DNA of 46,516 nt from Actinomycetota bacterium (GCA_947475125.1 CANJMX010000002.1:1-46516), one strand, 5' to 3'; positions 36,873 through 45,622 are shown, counted from the first letter of the stretch. The notes: generated by a model from the letters alone, not told the origin. Program-made: numbers and translations.

Positions 36873-37679
36873 ATGATCCGTCCCATCCAACGTGCGCTCC
36901 TGGGCATCGTCGTGGCGACCGCATCGCCCACGCTCGCCTTTGCCAGCACCATCAGCCTGTCTGTCAATCCCAGCACGCTGCAAATGCACGCTGGCGAAGC
37001 CCGACAGGTCACCGTTACGAATATCGGTGGCGCGGCAGCAAACCTCAGGGCGACGGTCGGTGACTACGGCATGACCCCAGGGGGCACCGTGATCCTGAAC
37101 CCACGCACGGCACCCCCAGCCTCCGCCGCACGCTGGGTGACCGTCACGCCGTCAACTCTTGCGCTCGTACCTGGCCAGTCGGCCGTGCTCGACGTGCAGT
37201 CGACTGCGCCCTCAACGGCACGGCCCGGAGACCACGAGGCGCTCATCCTTCTCAGCGGCAGCCCGGTGCGCCCGGGCCGCGGCACGGTTCAGGTGGATGT
37301 GCGCCTCGGAATCGGCATGCTCATCAACGTGCCAGGTGACCTTCGCCGTGATCTCGTTCTCACACGAGTGCGGGAGCGGGGCCACGGTGCCACACGCACC
37401 CTGCAGATCGGCCTCACGAATCGGGGCAACGTCAATGAGGTGATCGGGCGGGGCCAGGCGAAGGTCACCTTCAGGCAGGGACGCCGCGTGTTCACCCGGG
37501 TGCTTCCCGGGGGTCGCACCATCCTTCCCGGGGCCCGGGCGACGGTGACAATCCGCTGCCCGGGAACGCTCGTGCGTTCGACTCGGGCGGTCCTCTCAAT
37601 TCGCCCATCTGCGCCATCCGTGCTGAGTACCGCGAGCCTCCCGCCGGTTCTGCGGCGGTCGGTCGTGATCCACCCGTAG
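36873..37679 (+). CDS. Secreted DUF916/WxL peptidoglycan-binding-domain-like protein
   Basis: Signal peptide; SLSVNPSTLQMHAGEARQVTVTNIGGAAANLRATVGDYGMTPGG...WVTVTPSTLALVPGQSAVLDVQSTAPSTARPGDHEALILLSG. Confidence 0.7.
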   Translation: MIRPIQRALLGIVVATASPTLAFASTISLSVNPSTLQMHAGEARQVTVTNIGGAAANLRATVGDYGMTPGGTVILNPRTAPPASAARWVTVTPSTLALVPGQSAVLDVQSTAPSTARPGDHEALILLSGSPVRPGRGTVQVDVRLGIGMLINVPGDLRRDLVLTRVRERGHGATRTLQIGLTNRGNVNEVIGRGQAKVTFRQGRRVFTRVLPGGRTILPGARATVTIRCPGTLVRSTRAVLSIRPSAPSVLSTASLPPVLRRSVVIHP

Positions 37680-37784
37680 GGAGCCGCAGGCGAGGTGCCC
37701 CCGTGGCGTGGCCGCGCCCGGGGCACTGGGACAGGCACGGGGGCGCGTATCCGGCCCACTCCCTAGGGTCCGTCACGCACTACG

Positions 37785-37962
37785 GACGTCGGTCACCCCT
37801 CGGGGTGCCAAGTGGGAAGCCGGTGAGAATCCGGCGCGGTCCCGCCACTGTGATCCGGGAGTGAGGGCATGGGCTTCGGCCAGCCACTGGGGGGTGACCT
37901 CCGGGAAGGCGTGCTCCTCGCACTTGACCGGAGAGCCAGGAGACCAGCCGCCGCTCCGTCAC
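37785..37962 (+). ncRNA. Cobalamin (B12) riboswitch
   Basis: GTGCCAAGTGGGAAGCCGGTGAGAATCCGGCGCGGTCCCGCCACTGTGATCCGGG...GAGCCAGGAGACCAGCC: canonical B12-element conserved blocks. Confidence 0.94.
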
Positions 37963-37993
37963 TTGACAGACACCTCCGAGGAACGAGGGATCA

Positions 37994-39265
37994 GTGACGT
38001 ATTTCCACCGCAGTGCGTGGGCTATTGCCTGCGCAGCATTCCTGGCCATTCCCGCAACCGGCCTTGCCGCCAGCGCCACCATCCGGGTTGAGGGCGCAGG
38101 GTCAACCCTGCTGAGCGAACGTGCGGCCAACATCCCGGTGGCCGGGTCGGCAACGCTCGTCGATTCGTTTACCGGCGTCAGCAATACGGTGTCCAACCAG
38201 AGCGCCACGTCGCTACTGGTGCGCGCGGTGCGTGACGCCAGCCTTCCAGTGGGCTTCGACCTGTTTCCGCTCGGGCAGGTGCAGAGCACGTTCATCACCC
38301 GAATCGGTGCTGACGCCATGCCGCCGGACTACTCGGTGTGGTGGAAGCTGAAGGTGAACCATGCGGCCGCGCAAGTTGGCACCGACGACGTCACGGTGCA
38401 CGAAGGCGATGAAGTGCTGTGGACCTTCGGCACCGGGCTCGAGGACGAGCTCGCCGTGGACGGCCCGCCAGCCCCCCAGCAGGTGGGCACGCCGTTCACC
38501 ATTCAGGTGGCCAGATACGACGACGCAGCGGTGCGCTCGGTTACCGCTGGGGCAACGGTGACCTACGGAACCCAGCAGGCCACCACCGGCACCGATGGCA
38601 CCGCCACACTCATCACTGAGCCCGGGTGGGGCGATGTGGTGGTACGCGGCACCAATGCGGTGCGCGATGAGGCGCGTGCCTGTGGGTTTGAGGCAGGGAA
38701 CCCCGAGCAGTGCGGCGGCGAGACGATGGTGCGCACCCTTGCGGATGTCGCGCCCAACACCGACATCGCCTCCATCGGACCACTGCGCGCATCAGCCGCC
38801 GTGGGCGGCCGGGTGTTCGACATCGATCTGCCCGTGCCGGTCCGGGGCCGCAGCCCCGTCACCATCTCGCCGCGAAACGTCGGGGACGGGTCGCTGTCAA
38901 CGGCTGACCGCCGTACGGTGGCCGGCAAACTCGCATCGTCGATGGCATGGCAGCTCAACCACCGCAGCGATCAGGGCGATCAGACGGTGGCCCCACCACA
39001 GGGCACGCGCTGGCAGGCGGCATGGCTGGGGCGTTTGACCACCGTCGCACCGCTGGCGTCGGGCGAGGTACTGGTGAGCATGCGCGCGGGGTCGCGCACC
39101 GCAGCGGGTGCCTCGGCACGCACGGCCACGGGGGCCACAGAGCGCTTCGCCGCGTGCGGTCTCGATATCCGCGCGAAGGTCGCGCAGCGCTTTGGGTACT
39201 CCATGGTGCTCATCATGTCGCCGGCACCAGCATGGCGCTATTGCCTGGCACGGGAGCGCAACTGA
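37994..39265 (+). CDS. Secreted DUF4430 (transcobalamin beta-domain-like) protein under B12 riboswitch control
   Basis: Signal peptide; GFDLFPLGQVQSTFITRIGADAMPPDYSVWWKLKVNHAAAQVGTDDVTVHEGDEVLWTFG fits the WW-vN-G-y-l-GDxvxWxF DUF4430 pattern. Confidence 0.82.
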   Translation: MTYFHRSAWAIACAAFLAIPATGLAASATIRVEGAGSTLLSERAANIPVAGSATLVDSFTGVSNTVSNQSATSLLVRAVRDASLPVGFDLFPLGQVQSTFITRIGADAMPPDYSVWWKLKVNHAAAQVGTDDVTVHEGDEVLWTFGTGLEDELAVDGPPAPQQVGTPFTIQVARYDDAAVRSVTAGATVTYGTQQATTGTDGTATLITEPGWGDVVVRGTNAVRDEARACGFEAGNPEQCGGETMVRTLADVAPNTDIASIGPLRASAAVGGRVFDIDLPVPVRGRSPVTISPRNVGDGSLSTADRRTVAGKLASSMAWQLNHRSDQGDQTVAPPQGTRWQAAWLGRLTTVAPLASGEVLVSMRAGSRTAAGASARTATGATERFAACGLDIRAKVAQRFGYSMVLIMSPAPAWRYCLARERN

Positions 39266-40137
39266 TGCGTCGCCCCATCATCGCAGGGGCGACCGCGGCC
39301 CTGGCAATCATCGTCACCGCTCCGGGCGCGCTCAGCGCTGCTCCTGCCAATCACCGGGTCGCCGAGAAGGCCACCACATGGCTCATGCATCAGGCGGTGT
39401 CCACGATGCCCGCCGGGCAGCAGGCCGACATCATCGCCACTCGACGCATGGCCGGGGCATCTCCAACCTCGCTGCAAGGTGCCCTGGCCACCCTCGCGCA
39501 GAGGGCCCGGGCATACGCCACCACACCGGGTGCCACAGCGAAGATCGTCATCGCCCAGCGGGCGGCGGGCACATCGGGTGCACTCGGCGGGCGCGACTAC
39601 CTGAGGCAACTCGAGCGCAGCAACGCGGGGGGTCGCTACGGGCTCAGTGCCTTCGACCAATGCCTGTCGATGGTGGCGCTCCGCGTTGCGGGACGCCCCA
39701 TCCCTCCTGCCGCTGTCGCCGTGCTTACCGGCTCCCGCTCTGATGCCGGTTGGTCATTCTCACTCACGCCCTCCGATCCGCCCGACGTGGACAGCACCAG
39801 CATGGCCGTGGTGGCGCTGCGCGCTGCGCGCGTGCCGGCATCTGACCCGGCGATCCGGGATGCACTCACATGGCTCGAATCTCAGCGGGCGGGGGCTGGC
39901 TGGACCGTCTTCAGCGGCGGGGCACCAAGCACCGACAGCACCGCCCTGGTCGCGCGCGCACAAGTGGCCGCCGGGGTGAGTGCGGGCGTGGGGCTCGCGT
40001 TCATCCGCGGGCTTGCCGAGCCGTCGGGTGCCATCGCCAACACGCGTACAGCCCCCGAGAGCCGACTGCTCGCCACCATCGCATCGGTTCCACCACTTAC
40101 CGGCATCTCGCTGGCCAACGGCTTCAGGGCCGGTTAG
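39265..40137 (+). CDS. Secreted alpha/alpha-toroid protein (terpene cyclase/intrinsic-factor alpha-domain-like)
   Basis: Start overlaps the upstream stop (TGATG); repeated SDAGWSFSLTPSDPPDVDSTSMAVVALRAARV / GAGWTVFSGGAPSTDSTALVARAQVAAGV, prenyltransferase-type repeats. Confidence 0.78.
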   Translation: MRRPIIAGATAALAIIVTAPGALSAAPANHRVAEKATTWLMHQAVSTMPAGQQADIIATRRMAGASPTSLQGALATLAQRARAYATTPGATAKIVIAQRAAGTSGALGGRDYLRQLERSNAGGRYGLSAFDQCLSMVALRVAGRPIPPAAVAVLTGSRSDAGWSFSLTPSDPPDVDSTSMAVVALRAARVPASDPAIRDALTWLESQRAGAGWTVFSGGAPSTDSTALVARAQVAAGVSAGVGLAFIRGLAEPSGAIANTRTAPESRLLATIASVPPLTGISLANGFRAG

Positions 40138-40152
40138 GCCCCCGGCGGCCGC

Positions 40153-40962
40153 CTACGAACGTGGCATGGGGAATGACCCCACCTGCATGAGGCACTGTGC
40201 GGCCACCTCGGCGCCCCGGGCACAGGCATCGAGGATGTCATCGCCCGCGGCGATACCCATGAGCACCCCGGCGTTGAATGAATCACCCGCCCCGCAGGTA
40301 TCCACCAACCCGGGCACCGGTACGGAGTCGTAGCGACGCCAGCCGTGGTCGGCGTCCCATGCCCGGCCGCCGTGCGCGCCTTCGGTGAGCACACACCAGC
40401 GCGCACCAGTGGCCTCAAGCATGTCGTCGCCCGCCCCTCCGGGATTCTCGGTGGCCGACCCGATGTACAGGTCCCACCGGTGCCCCGCAGCAGCGTCGTC
40501 GGCGATGGCGCGGGTGTCGGTGGCGCGCAACGTGGCACCGGCGGCGGCGGCCGCACGCAGGTCGGCGTCGCGCCACGATGACCAGGTGATACCCGGCTCG
40601 TCACCCACAGCATCGACGATCTCGGCGTCGGCGGGCGGATTGCTGTGGCCCGTGTAGATCGTGCGCTCCCCACCTCCGGGAACCAGCACCAGTGCGCGGG
40701 CGGTGCGCTCGCAGGGCACCCAGTGCACAAACAGTCCCACGCTATTGCAGGCCTCCAGCAGCATGAGCCCCTCGCTGTCATCGGCGCGGGGCGTGACCAG
40801 ACGCACCTCGGCGCCCTCGGCAGCCAGCCATGCGGCGGTGTTCATGGCTCCGCCACCCGGGCTCTCGCGCACCACATGCCCGCGCACCTTCTCGCCCTCG
40901 GCAGCCAGATGGGGCACGCGCATGAGCACGTCAAGGTATGAGGGGCCGGTCACGGTGATCAT
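40153..40962 (-). CDS. PfkB-family carbohydrate kinase
   Basis: MITVTGPSYLDVLMRVPHLAAEGEKVRGHVVRESPGGGAMNTAAWLAAEGAEVRLV...LVDTCGAGDSFNAGVLMGIA. Confidence 0.92.
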   Translation of the reverse strand: MITVTGPSYLDVLMRVPHLAAEGEKVRGHVVRESPGGGAMNTAAWLAAEGAEVRLVTPRADDSEGLMLLEACNSVGLFVHWVPCERTARALVLVPGGGERTIYTGHSNPPADAEIVDAVGDEPGITWSSWRDADLRAAAAAGATLRATDTRAIADDAAAGHRWDLYIGSATENPGGAGDDMLEATGARWCVLTEGAHGGRAWDADHGWRRYDSVPVPGLVDTCGAGDSFNAGVLMGIAAGDDILDACARGAEVAAQCLMQVGSFPMPRS

Positions 40963-41213
40963 CGCTCGATCGTAGGGCGGATCTGCCGCATCATCACGGT
41001 GAAGCGTCGTTCGTCGTATCGGTGCCGCAGGCCAGTGCCGCGCGGAAGATGCGTGCCGGCAGACGAACGGACCGTCCCTGACTCACGACCTCGTCAGATG
41101 AGGCGGGGGGTGGTGGATGCTCTTGTACCCGGCCCCCCCAGACCTGGGCACAAGCCCGGATGAATAAACATCCGGATGCAACCACCACCCACACCCGCCT
41201 CGAGCGTTAGCGC

Positions 41214-41245
41214 GAACCCCCATCTGCGCTAACGCATGCGGTATT
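41214..41245. repeat. Inverted repeat in a ~400-bp intergenic region
   Basis: GCGTTAGCGC - 12 nt - GCGCTAACGC, perfect 10-bp arms. Confidence 0.9.
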
Positions 41246-41375
41246 CATAGACATAAACCGCGGTCGAGGCCGGGTGATATGGCGTATTCGGCGGCATTGT
41301 GCCCCTTTGCAGCGCGAATACCGTCCTCAGGGCTGGGATGGAACACACCCGATCGGGGTGCTGTGGCGACCATCG

Positions 41376-41996
41376 TCACGCCGCCTCGCGCCTCGCCCAG
41401 GCATCCATTGAGCACCGGGTGAGCCACTCCATCACTGCGACCACATAGTCCCGCGCATCCGGTGAAAGCGAACTGGGGGCCTCACTCAGGGCACAGTCCA
41501 CTGCGCGCTCCACTGCGACCATTCCGGCGAGTGCCGCATCTGGTCCAACACCGGCCCTGTCGAGCGCGTGCCCGTGTGCCAACGCCCGGTCGCGAGCCAC
41601 GCGCAAGTTGCCGGTGCGCAGCCCCTCGGCAATTACCCGCACCCAGTCCGCTGCGGCCCTCTGGCGATCATCCGCCGAGCCCCTCGGCCGAATACCCGTG
41701 CCCGCCTCGGCCAGAAACGCCTCCGTAAGTTCAGCGCTCCGGGCAGCACGGGATGCGAGTGCTTCACCCGCATCCGGTTGACCGACGAATCGAGGCGCGC
41801 GTTCCGGTGCAGGTGTCGGCATGGGTCCCGCGGCCACCCATGTGCGGAGTACCTGTCGGTTGAACCGACGGTGGCCCCCATTGGTAGTGACGTGCGGGAC
41901 GCGACCATCCGACGCCCATGCGCGCAGAGTGGACACACTCACGCCAAGAGCATCAGCGGCCTCCGAGATGGTGAGCCACGATCCCTCAGGCGGCAT
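41376..41996 (-). CDS. BldC/MerR-like HTH regulator with helical C-terminal domain
   Basis: SWLTISEAADALGVSVSTLRAWASDGRVPHVTTNGGHRRFNRQVLRTWV. Confidence 0.82.
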   Translation of the reverse strand: MPPEGSWLTISEAADALGVSVSTLRAWASDGRVPHVTTNGGHRRFNRQVLRTWVAAGPMPTPAPERAPRFVGQPDAGEALASRAARSAELTEAFLAEAGTGIRPRGSADDRQRAAADWVRVIAEGLRTGNLRVARDRALAHGHALDRAGVGPDAALAGMVAVERAVDCALSEAPSSLSPDARDYVVAVMEWLTRCSMDAWARREAA

Positions 41997-42651
41997 CAAG
42001 GACCTCTTCCCGTGCGCGGCCACCTTCTGCATACCCGGCGGCAGCCGAGGCAAGCAGTCGGTCATTTGCACGGCGCACGGACTCAACCGCGGCCTGCGAT
42101 CCAATCGCCACGGCGACCGTGCGCTCAAGCGACCTGGTCAGCGCGAGCAACTCGCCAAGTGGCTGATTGGTGATCCAGCCACCGGCACCGTGACGGTAGG
42201 CCAGCCATTCGGCGTCGCGCATACCCGATCCAAGGTCTCCCGACTCGAGCGCGTGGGCCAGATCGTCGAGGGCACGCTCGAGGCGTGCCCGACGGGCGTC
42301 GCTTGCACGGCGCGACGCGAGCGGGGACATCTCCAGCAGGCGCTCGGCACCCGCGACAACCTGATCGCGATGATCGCGCGCCACGGCTGCGGACGCCTCA
42401 CTGCTGGCCACGCGACCCGCTCGCAGCCCGTGGGGCCGCTGTGAGTGGTCGGCTGGCAGCGCACCCCCGCGTTCGGCCAACCAAGACTGCAGATCCGAGC
42501 GCAGGAAGCGGCGGTGGCCACCCGGCGTGCGACAGAATGGCACCTGGCCCGCAGCTGCCCAGGCTCGGAGTGACGACACGCTCACCCCGATGAGTCGGGC
42601 GGCCGCCGAGACCGTGAGTGCGACGTCGCGAGGGGCATCGACAGTCGCCAT
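41986..42651 (-). CDS. BldC/MerR-like HTH regulator with helical C-terminal domain (paralog)
   Basis: ALTVSAAARLIGVSVSSLRAWAAAGQVPFCRTPGGHRRFLRSDLQSWL; overlaps the downstream paralog. Confidence 0.82.
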   Translation of the reverse strand: MATVDAPRDVALTVSAAARLIGVSVSSLRAWAAAGQVPFCRTPGGHRRFLRSDLQSWLAERGGALPADHSQRPHGLRAGRVASSEASAAVARDHRDQVVAGAERLLEMSPLASRRASDARRARLERALDDLAHALESGDLGSGMRDAEWLAYRHGAGGWITNQPLGELLALTRSLERTVAVAIGSQAAVESVRRANDRLLASAAAGYAEGGRAREEVLDAA

Positions 42652-43337
42652 CAGGCGATGAGCCCCCGGCGCATGCCCTGAAACGCTGCTTCGGTGCGAT
42701 TCGTCACACCGAGCTTGCGATAGATGTTGCCCAAGTGGAACTTGACGGTCTGCTCAGTGATGTAGAGCGCCGAGGCGATCTCACCGTTCGAGAGACCCTC
42801 CGATGCCATCTTGAGCACTTCGAGCTCGCGTGCTGTCAGGTCTGTGGAAAGCTGGACGGCACCACCCATCGCAGGCAGGATCACCCCTCCGGAGACCACG
42901 TGCCGAATGATGGCCGGGAGGTCTCTTGCAAGGGTGCCCTTACTTACGTAGGAGACCACGCCGCTCTCCATCGCCTGATTCACGTGCCCCGGGTCGGCAA
43001 GCCCGGACAGGGCGACGATTGAGAGGTCGGGATACTCGGCATGCAGCAGGGCAACTGACTCCAGGCCATCGCCGCAGCGCATCCACGGATCAATGAGCAC
43101 CGCATCCACCAGGGGCTCGCTGGCGATTCGGCTGACCAACTCCCCTCCTGTGAGGGCGAGAATGACCACCTCGATGTCGTCCTCTCCCTCAAACGCTTTG
43201 GTCGCCCCATCGACGAAGAGAGGCTGCTCATCGGCAATGGCGAGTCTGATGACCCCCCTCGGCGCCTTTAGGCGCGCCCCGTTCAGATCGCCGGTCGTGT
43301 GGGTTGGTTGTTCGTCTGAGTCAGATACGCGTTTCAT
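42651..43337 (-). CDS. NarL/LuxR-family response regulator
   Basis: REC domain IRLAIADEQPLFVDGATKAFEG...VLIDPWMRCGDG; HTH DLTARELEVLKMASEGLSNGEIASALYITEQTVKFHLGNIYRKLGVTNRTEA. Confidence 0.92.
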   Translation of the reverse strand: MKRVSDSDEQPTHTTGDLNGARLKAPRGVIRLAIADEQPLFVDGATKAFEGEDDIEVVILALTGGELVSRIASEPLVDAVLIDPWMRCGDGLESVALLHAEYPDLSIVALSGLADPGHVNQAMESGVVSYVSKGTLARDLPAIIRHVVSGGVILPAMGGAVQLSTDLTARELEVLKMASEGLSNGEIASALYITEQTVKFHLGNIYRKLGVTNRTEAAFQGMRRGLIA

Positions 43338-43464
43338 TGCCGTCTCCCCAAATCCCCAATAGCCCAATGGTTGGATGTCCCACCAACAGCCCCTCCAGGG
43401 CCGCCAAGTTCAAACTTCAGACCCCGACCGATACGGAGGGGGGCGTACTTGCATTCGATGCAGA

Positions 43465-43683
43465 TCACGGAAGCGGGCGCCACTCAGGCACGATCTCGCG
43501 CAGATGGTCCGCGAGTTCAAGGCCGTCATCGCCCGTAAGCCGTTGGCCCAGAACCACCCATGCGAGCGCCTGATCCCATGTGTCGGCGCTGCTCACATCG
43601 CCCGATCCAAGGGTGGTCCAGACCTTCGCTGCCACCACGGCCAATGCCTCATTCACATGCGCGTGGTCGGCTGGTGCATCCAT
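43465..43683 (-). CDS. Small hypothetical protein (72 aa)
   Basis: MDAPADHAHVNEALAVVAAKVWTTLGSGDVSSADTWDQALAWVVLGQRLTGDDGLELADHLREIVPEWRPLP. Confidence 0.5.
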   Translation of the reverse strand: MDAPADHAHVNEALAVVAAKVWTTLGSGDVSSADTWDQALAWVVLGQRLTGDDGLELADHLREIVPEWRPLP

Positions 43684-43755
43684 GACGTACTCCCTGTAGG
43701 GAATGGACGCTTTCGCGTTCCTTTCGGACGCCACTAGACCATCTGGATGTGCTTC

Positions 43756-43805
43756 CTGGCACCGCCAAACGGGTGGGGTTAACCCCACCCGTTTGGCGGT
43801 GCCAG
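43756..43805. repeat. 50-bp perfect palindrome (25-bp arms, no spacer)
   Basis: CTGGCACCGCCAAACGGGTGGGGTT|AACCCCACCCGTTTGGCGGTGCCAG. Confidence 0.97.
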
Positions 43806-43834
43806 CAGCTGACCCTCCTCCTACACCGGGGGGC

Positions 43835-45622
43835 ATGCCAGCGCCGCTGCCCCGCAACGAGGGTACGCGCCTCGAAGACCTGCACGACCTCGCGGCGGTC
43901 GGAGGAGAGTTCAACGGCGACCTTGATGCCATCGTGGACATGGCAAGGATGGTCGCGGGCACACCCATCTCGCTCAGCTCAATCGTCGATGACACCGACC
44001 AGTACTTCCTTGCGCGGCGTGGCATTCACGTGGACCAGACCCCGCGCAGCATCTCATTCTGCTCGCATGCCATCGCCGCCGGCCACGATCCGTTCGTCGT
44101 TCACGACGCCCGCGACGACCCGCGCTTTGCCGATAATCCGCTGGTGACCGGTCCACCTCATATCGTCTTCTATGCAGGCTTTCCTCTTGTGACGTCCCGT
44201 GGCAATGCCGTTGGCTCCCTCTGCGTGATCGATGTCGTACCGCGCCAGTTGGACGAGCACCAGATGTCCGCACTCACCCGGCTCGCGAGCCAGACCAGCG
44301 CAATCCTCGACTCGCAGCGTCAACATCACACTTCGCGTGACATCCCGGTGAGTAGCCGCCGGGTACGCACCGGGGGTGCCGACCCGGTTCTTCTGCGCGA
44401 CCCGCAGTGCGGCCTCCTGACCAGTGCCGGCCTCATCCGTGACGTTGAGGCAGAGGGATACCTGTCCACTCCCTCGAGCGCCATCGTGCTGCTCGTGGAT
44501 GATGCCGACCCGACCGGCCGTGCCATGGCAGAGGGGGCCATCTCCGCCATCGCCGCGCGCGTCATTGGTGCGGCACCCTCCACAGCAAGAGTGGGGCGTG
44601 TGTTCGGGGGATTCCTATTGCTTTTGCCAGGGTTCAATACCCGGCAGACCCGTGAGGTCATCGACGCCCTCCTGCGCGCCCTTCGCCGCCCCGTGTATGT
44701 GAGCCACGAGATGAAGATCACCGTGCGAACTCGGTGCGGATCCGCGGTGGCCCTCGAAGCAAGCGGCGTCGGGGCATCTGATCTGATCGACGCCGCAGAT
44801 CAGGCCCTCAGCCATGCCGGTGGCGGTGAGTACGGGCTCATCGTGCTCACCGGGGGCCGCCAGAACATGAGCCGCGAGCACGCAACTCTCCTGCGTGGCG
44901 ATCTCCCCGACGCGCTGGTGAACGGTGAGATTGTTCTGCACTACCAGCCCCTCACTGGCCTCGCCACCGGGGAGGTCATCGGGGCCGAGGCCTTGGCCAG
45001 ATGGACTCACCCGATGCTCGGAGCGATTCCCCCAGACGACTTCATCCCCCTGATCTGGGAGTCAGGGCTCATCCTCGACTTCGACCGCTTTGTGCTCGAC
45101 TTCGCCCTCTCCGACATGGCGCGGGGGGCGCTGCGGGGGCATGAGGTTGCAATCAACATCTCGCTCGCATCGTTCAACGAGGGCGTTGATCTCATGGTGG
45201 GAGCTGCGCTCTCCAAGCACCACATCGAGCCATCCCAGTTGGTTCTCGAGGTAAATGAGCGAGCATCCTTCGAAGGGAACGACGAGGGCGTCGAGGCACT
45301 GGTCGCCCTATCCAATTCGGGCGTGCGAATCGCCATCGATGATTTCGGCGCCGGTATCACGTCGATCTCGCAACTCTTGCGGTTGCCCGTGACACGCGTC
45401 AAGTTCGACAAGTCGCTCATTGCAGACCTCGACGGAGGCGAGCCGGACAAAGCGGAGGTGGTCATTCGCGGGCTTTCCGGGCTCGTGTCGGGTCTGGGCC
45501 TCGAGTCAGTTGCCGAAGGAATCGAGAGCGAGAATCAGCTGCAAGCCGTGCGCCGCTGCGGCATCGATTTCGCGCAGGGGTTTTTCCTCGGGCACCCCGT
45601 GCACGCCGCCGTCGCGGTCTAG
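43835..45622 (+). CDS. GAF - degenerate GGDEF - EAL protein (c-di-GMP phosphodiesterase candidate)
   Basis: GAF-like SFCSHAIAAGHDPFVVHDARDDPRFADNPLVTGPPHIVFYAGFPLVTSRG; EAL motifs GAEALARW, INIS, IDDFGAGITSISQLLRLPVTRVKFDKSLI, AEGIES, QGFFLGHP; start 43703 is an alternative. Confidence 0.9.
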   Translation: MPAPLPRNEGTRLEDLHDLAAVGGEFNGDLDAIVDMARMVAGTPISLSSIVDDTDQYFLARRGIHVDQTPRSISFCSHAIAAGHDPFVVHDARDDPRFADNPLVTGPPHIVFYAGFPLVTSRGNAVGSLCVIDVVPRQLDEHQMSALTRLASQTSAILDSQRQHHTSRDIPVSSRRVRTGGADPVLLRDPQCGLLTSAGLIRDVEAEGYLSTPSSAIVLLVDDADPTGRAMAEGAISAIAARVIGAAPSTARVGRVFGGFLLLLPGFNTRQTREVIDALLRALRRPVYVSHEMKITVRTRCGSAVALEASGVGASDLIDAADQALSHAGGGEYGLIVLTGGRQNMSREHATLLRGDLPDALVNGEIVLHYQPLTGLATGEVIGAEALARWTHPMLGAIPPDDFIPLIWESGLILDFDRFVLDFALSDMARGALRGHEVAINISLASFNEGVDLMVGAALSKHHIEPSQLVLEVNERASFEGNDEGVEALVALSNSGVRIAIDDFGAGITSISQLLRLPVTRVKFDKSLIADLDGGEPDKAEVVIRGLSGLVSGLGLESVAEGIESENQLQAVRRCGIDFAQGFFLGHPVHAAVAV

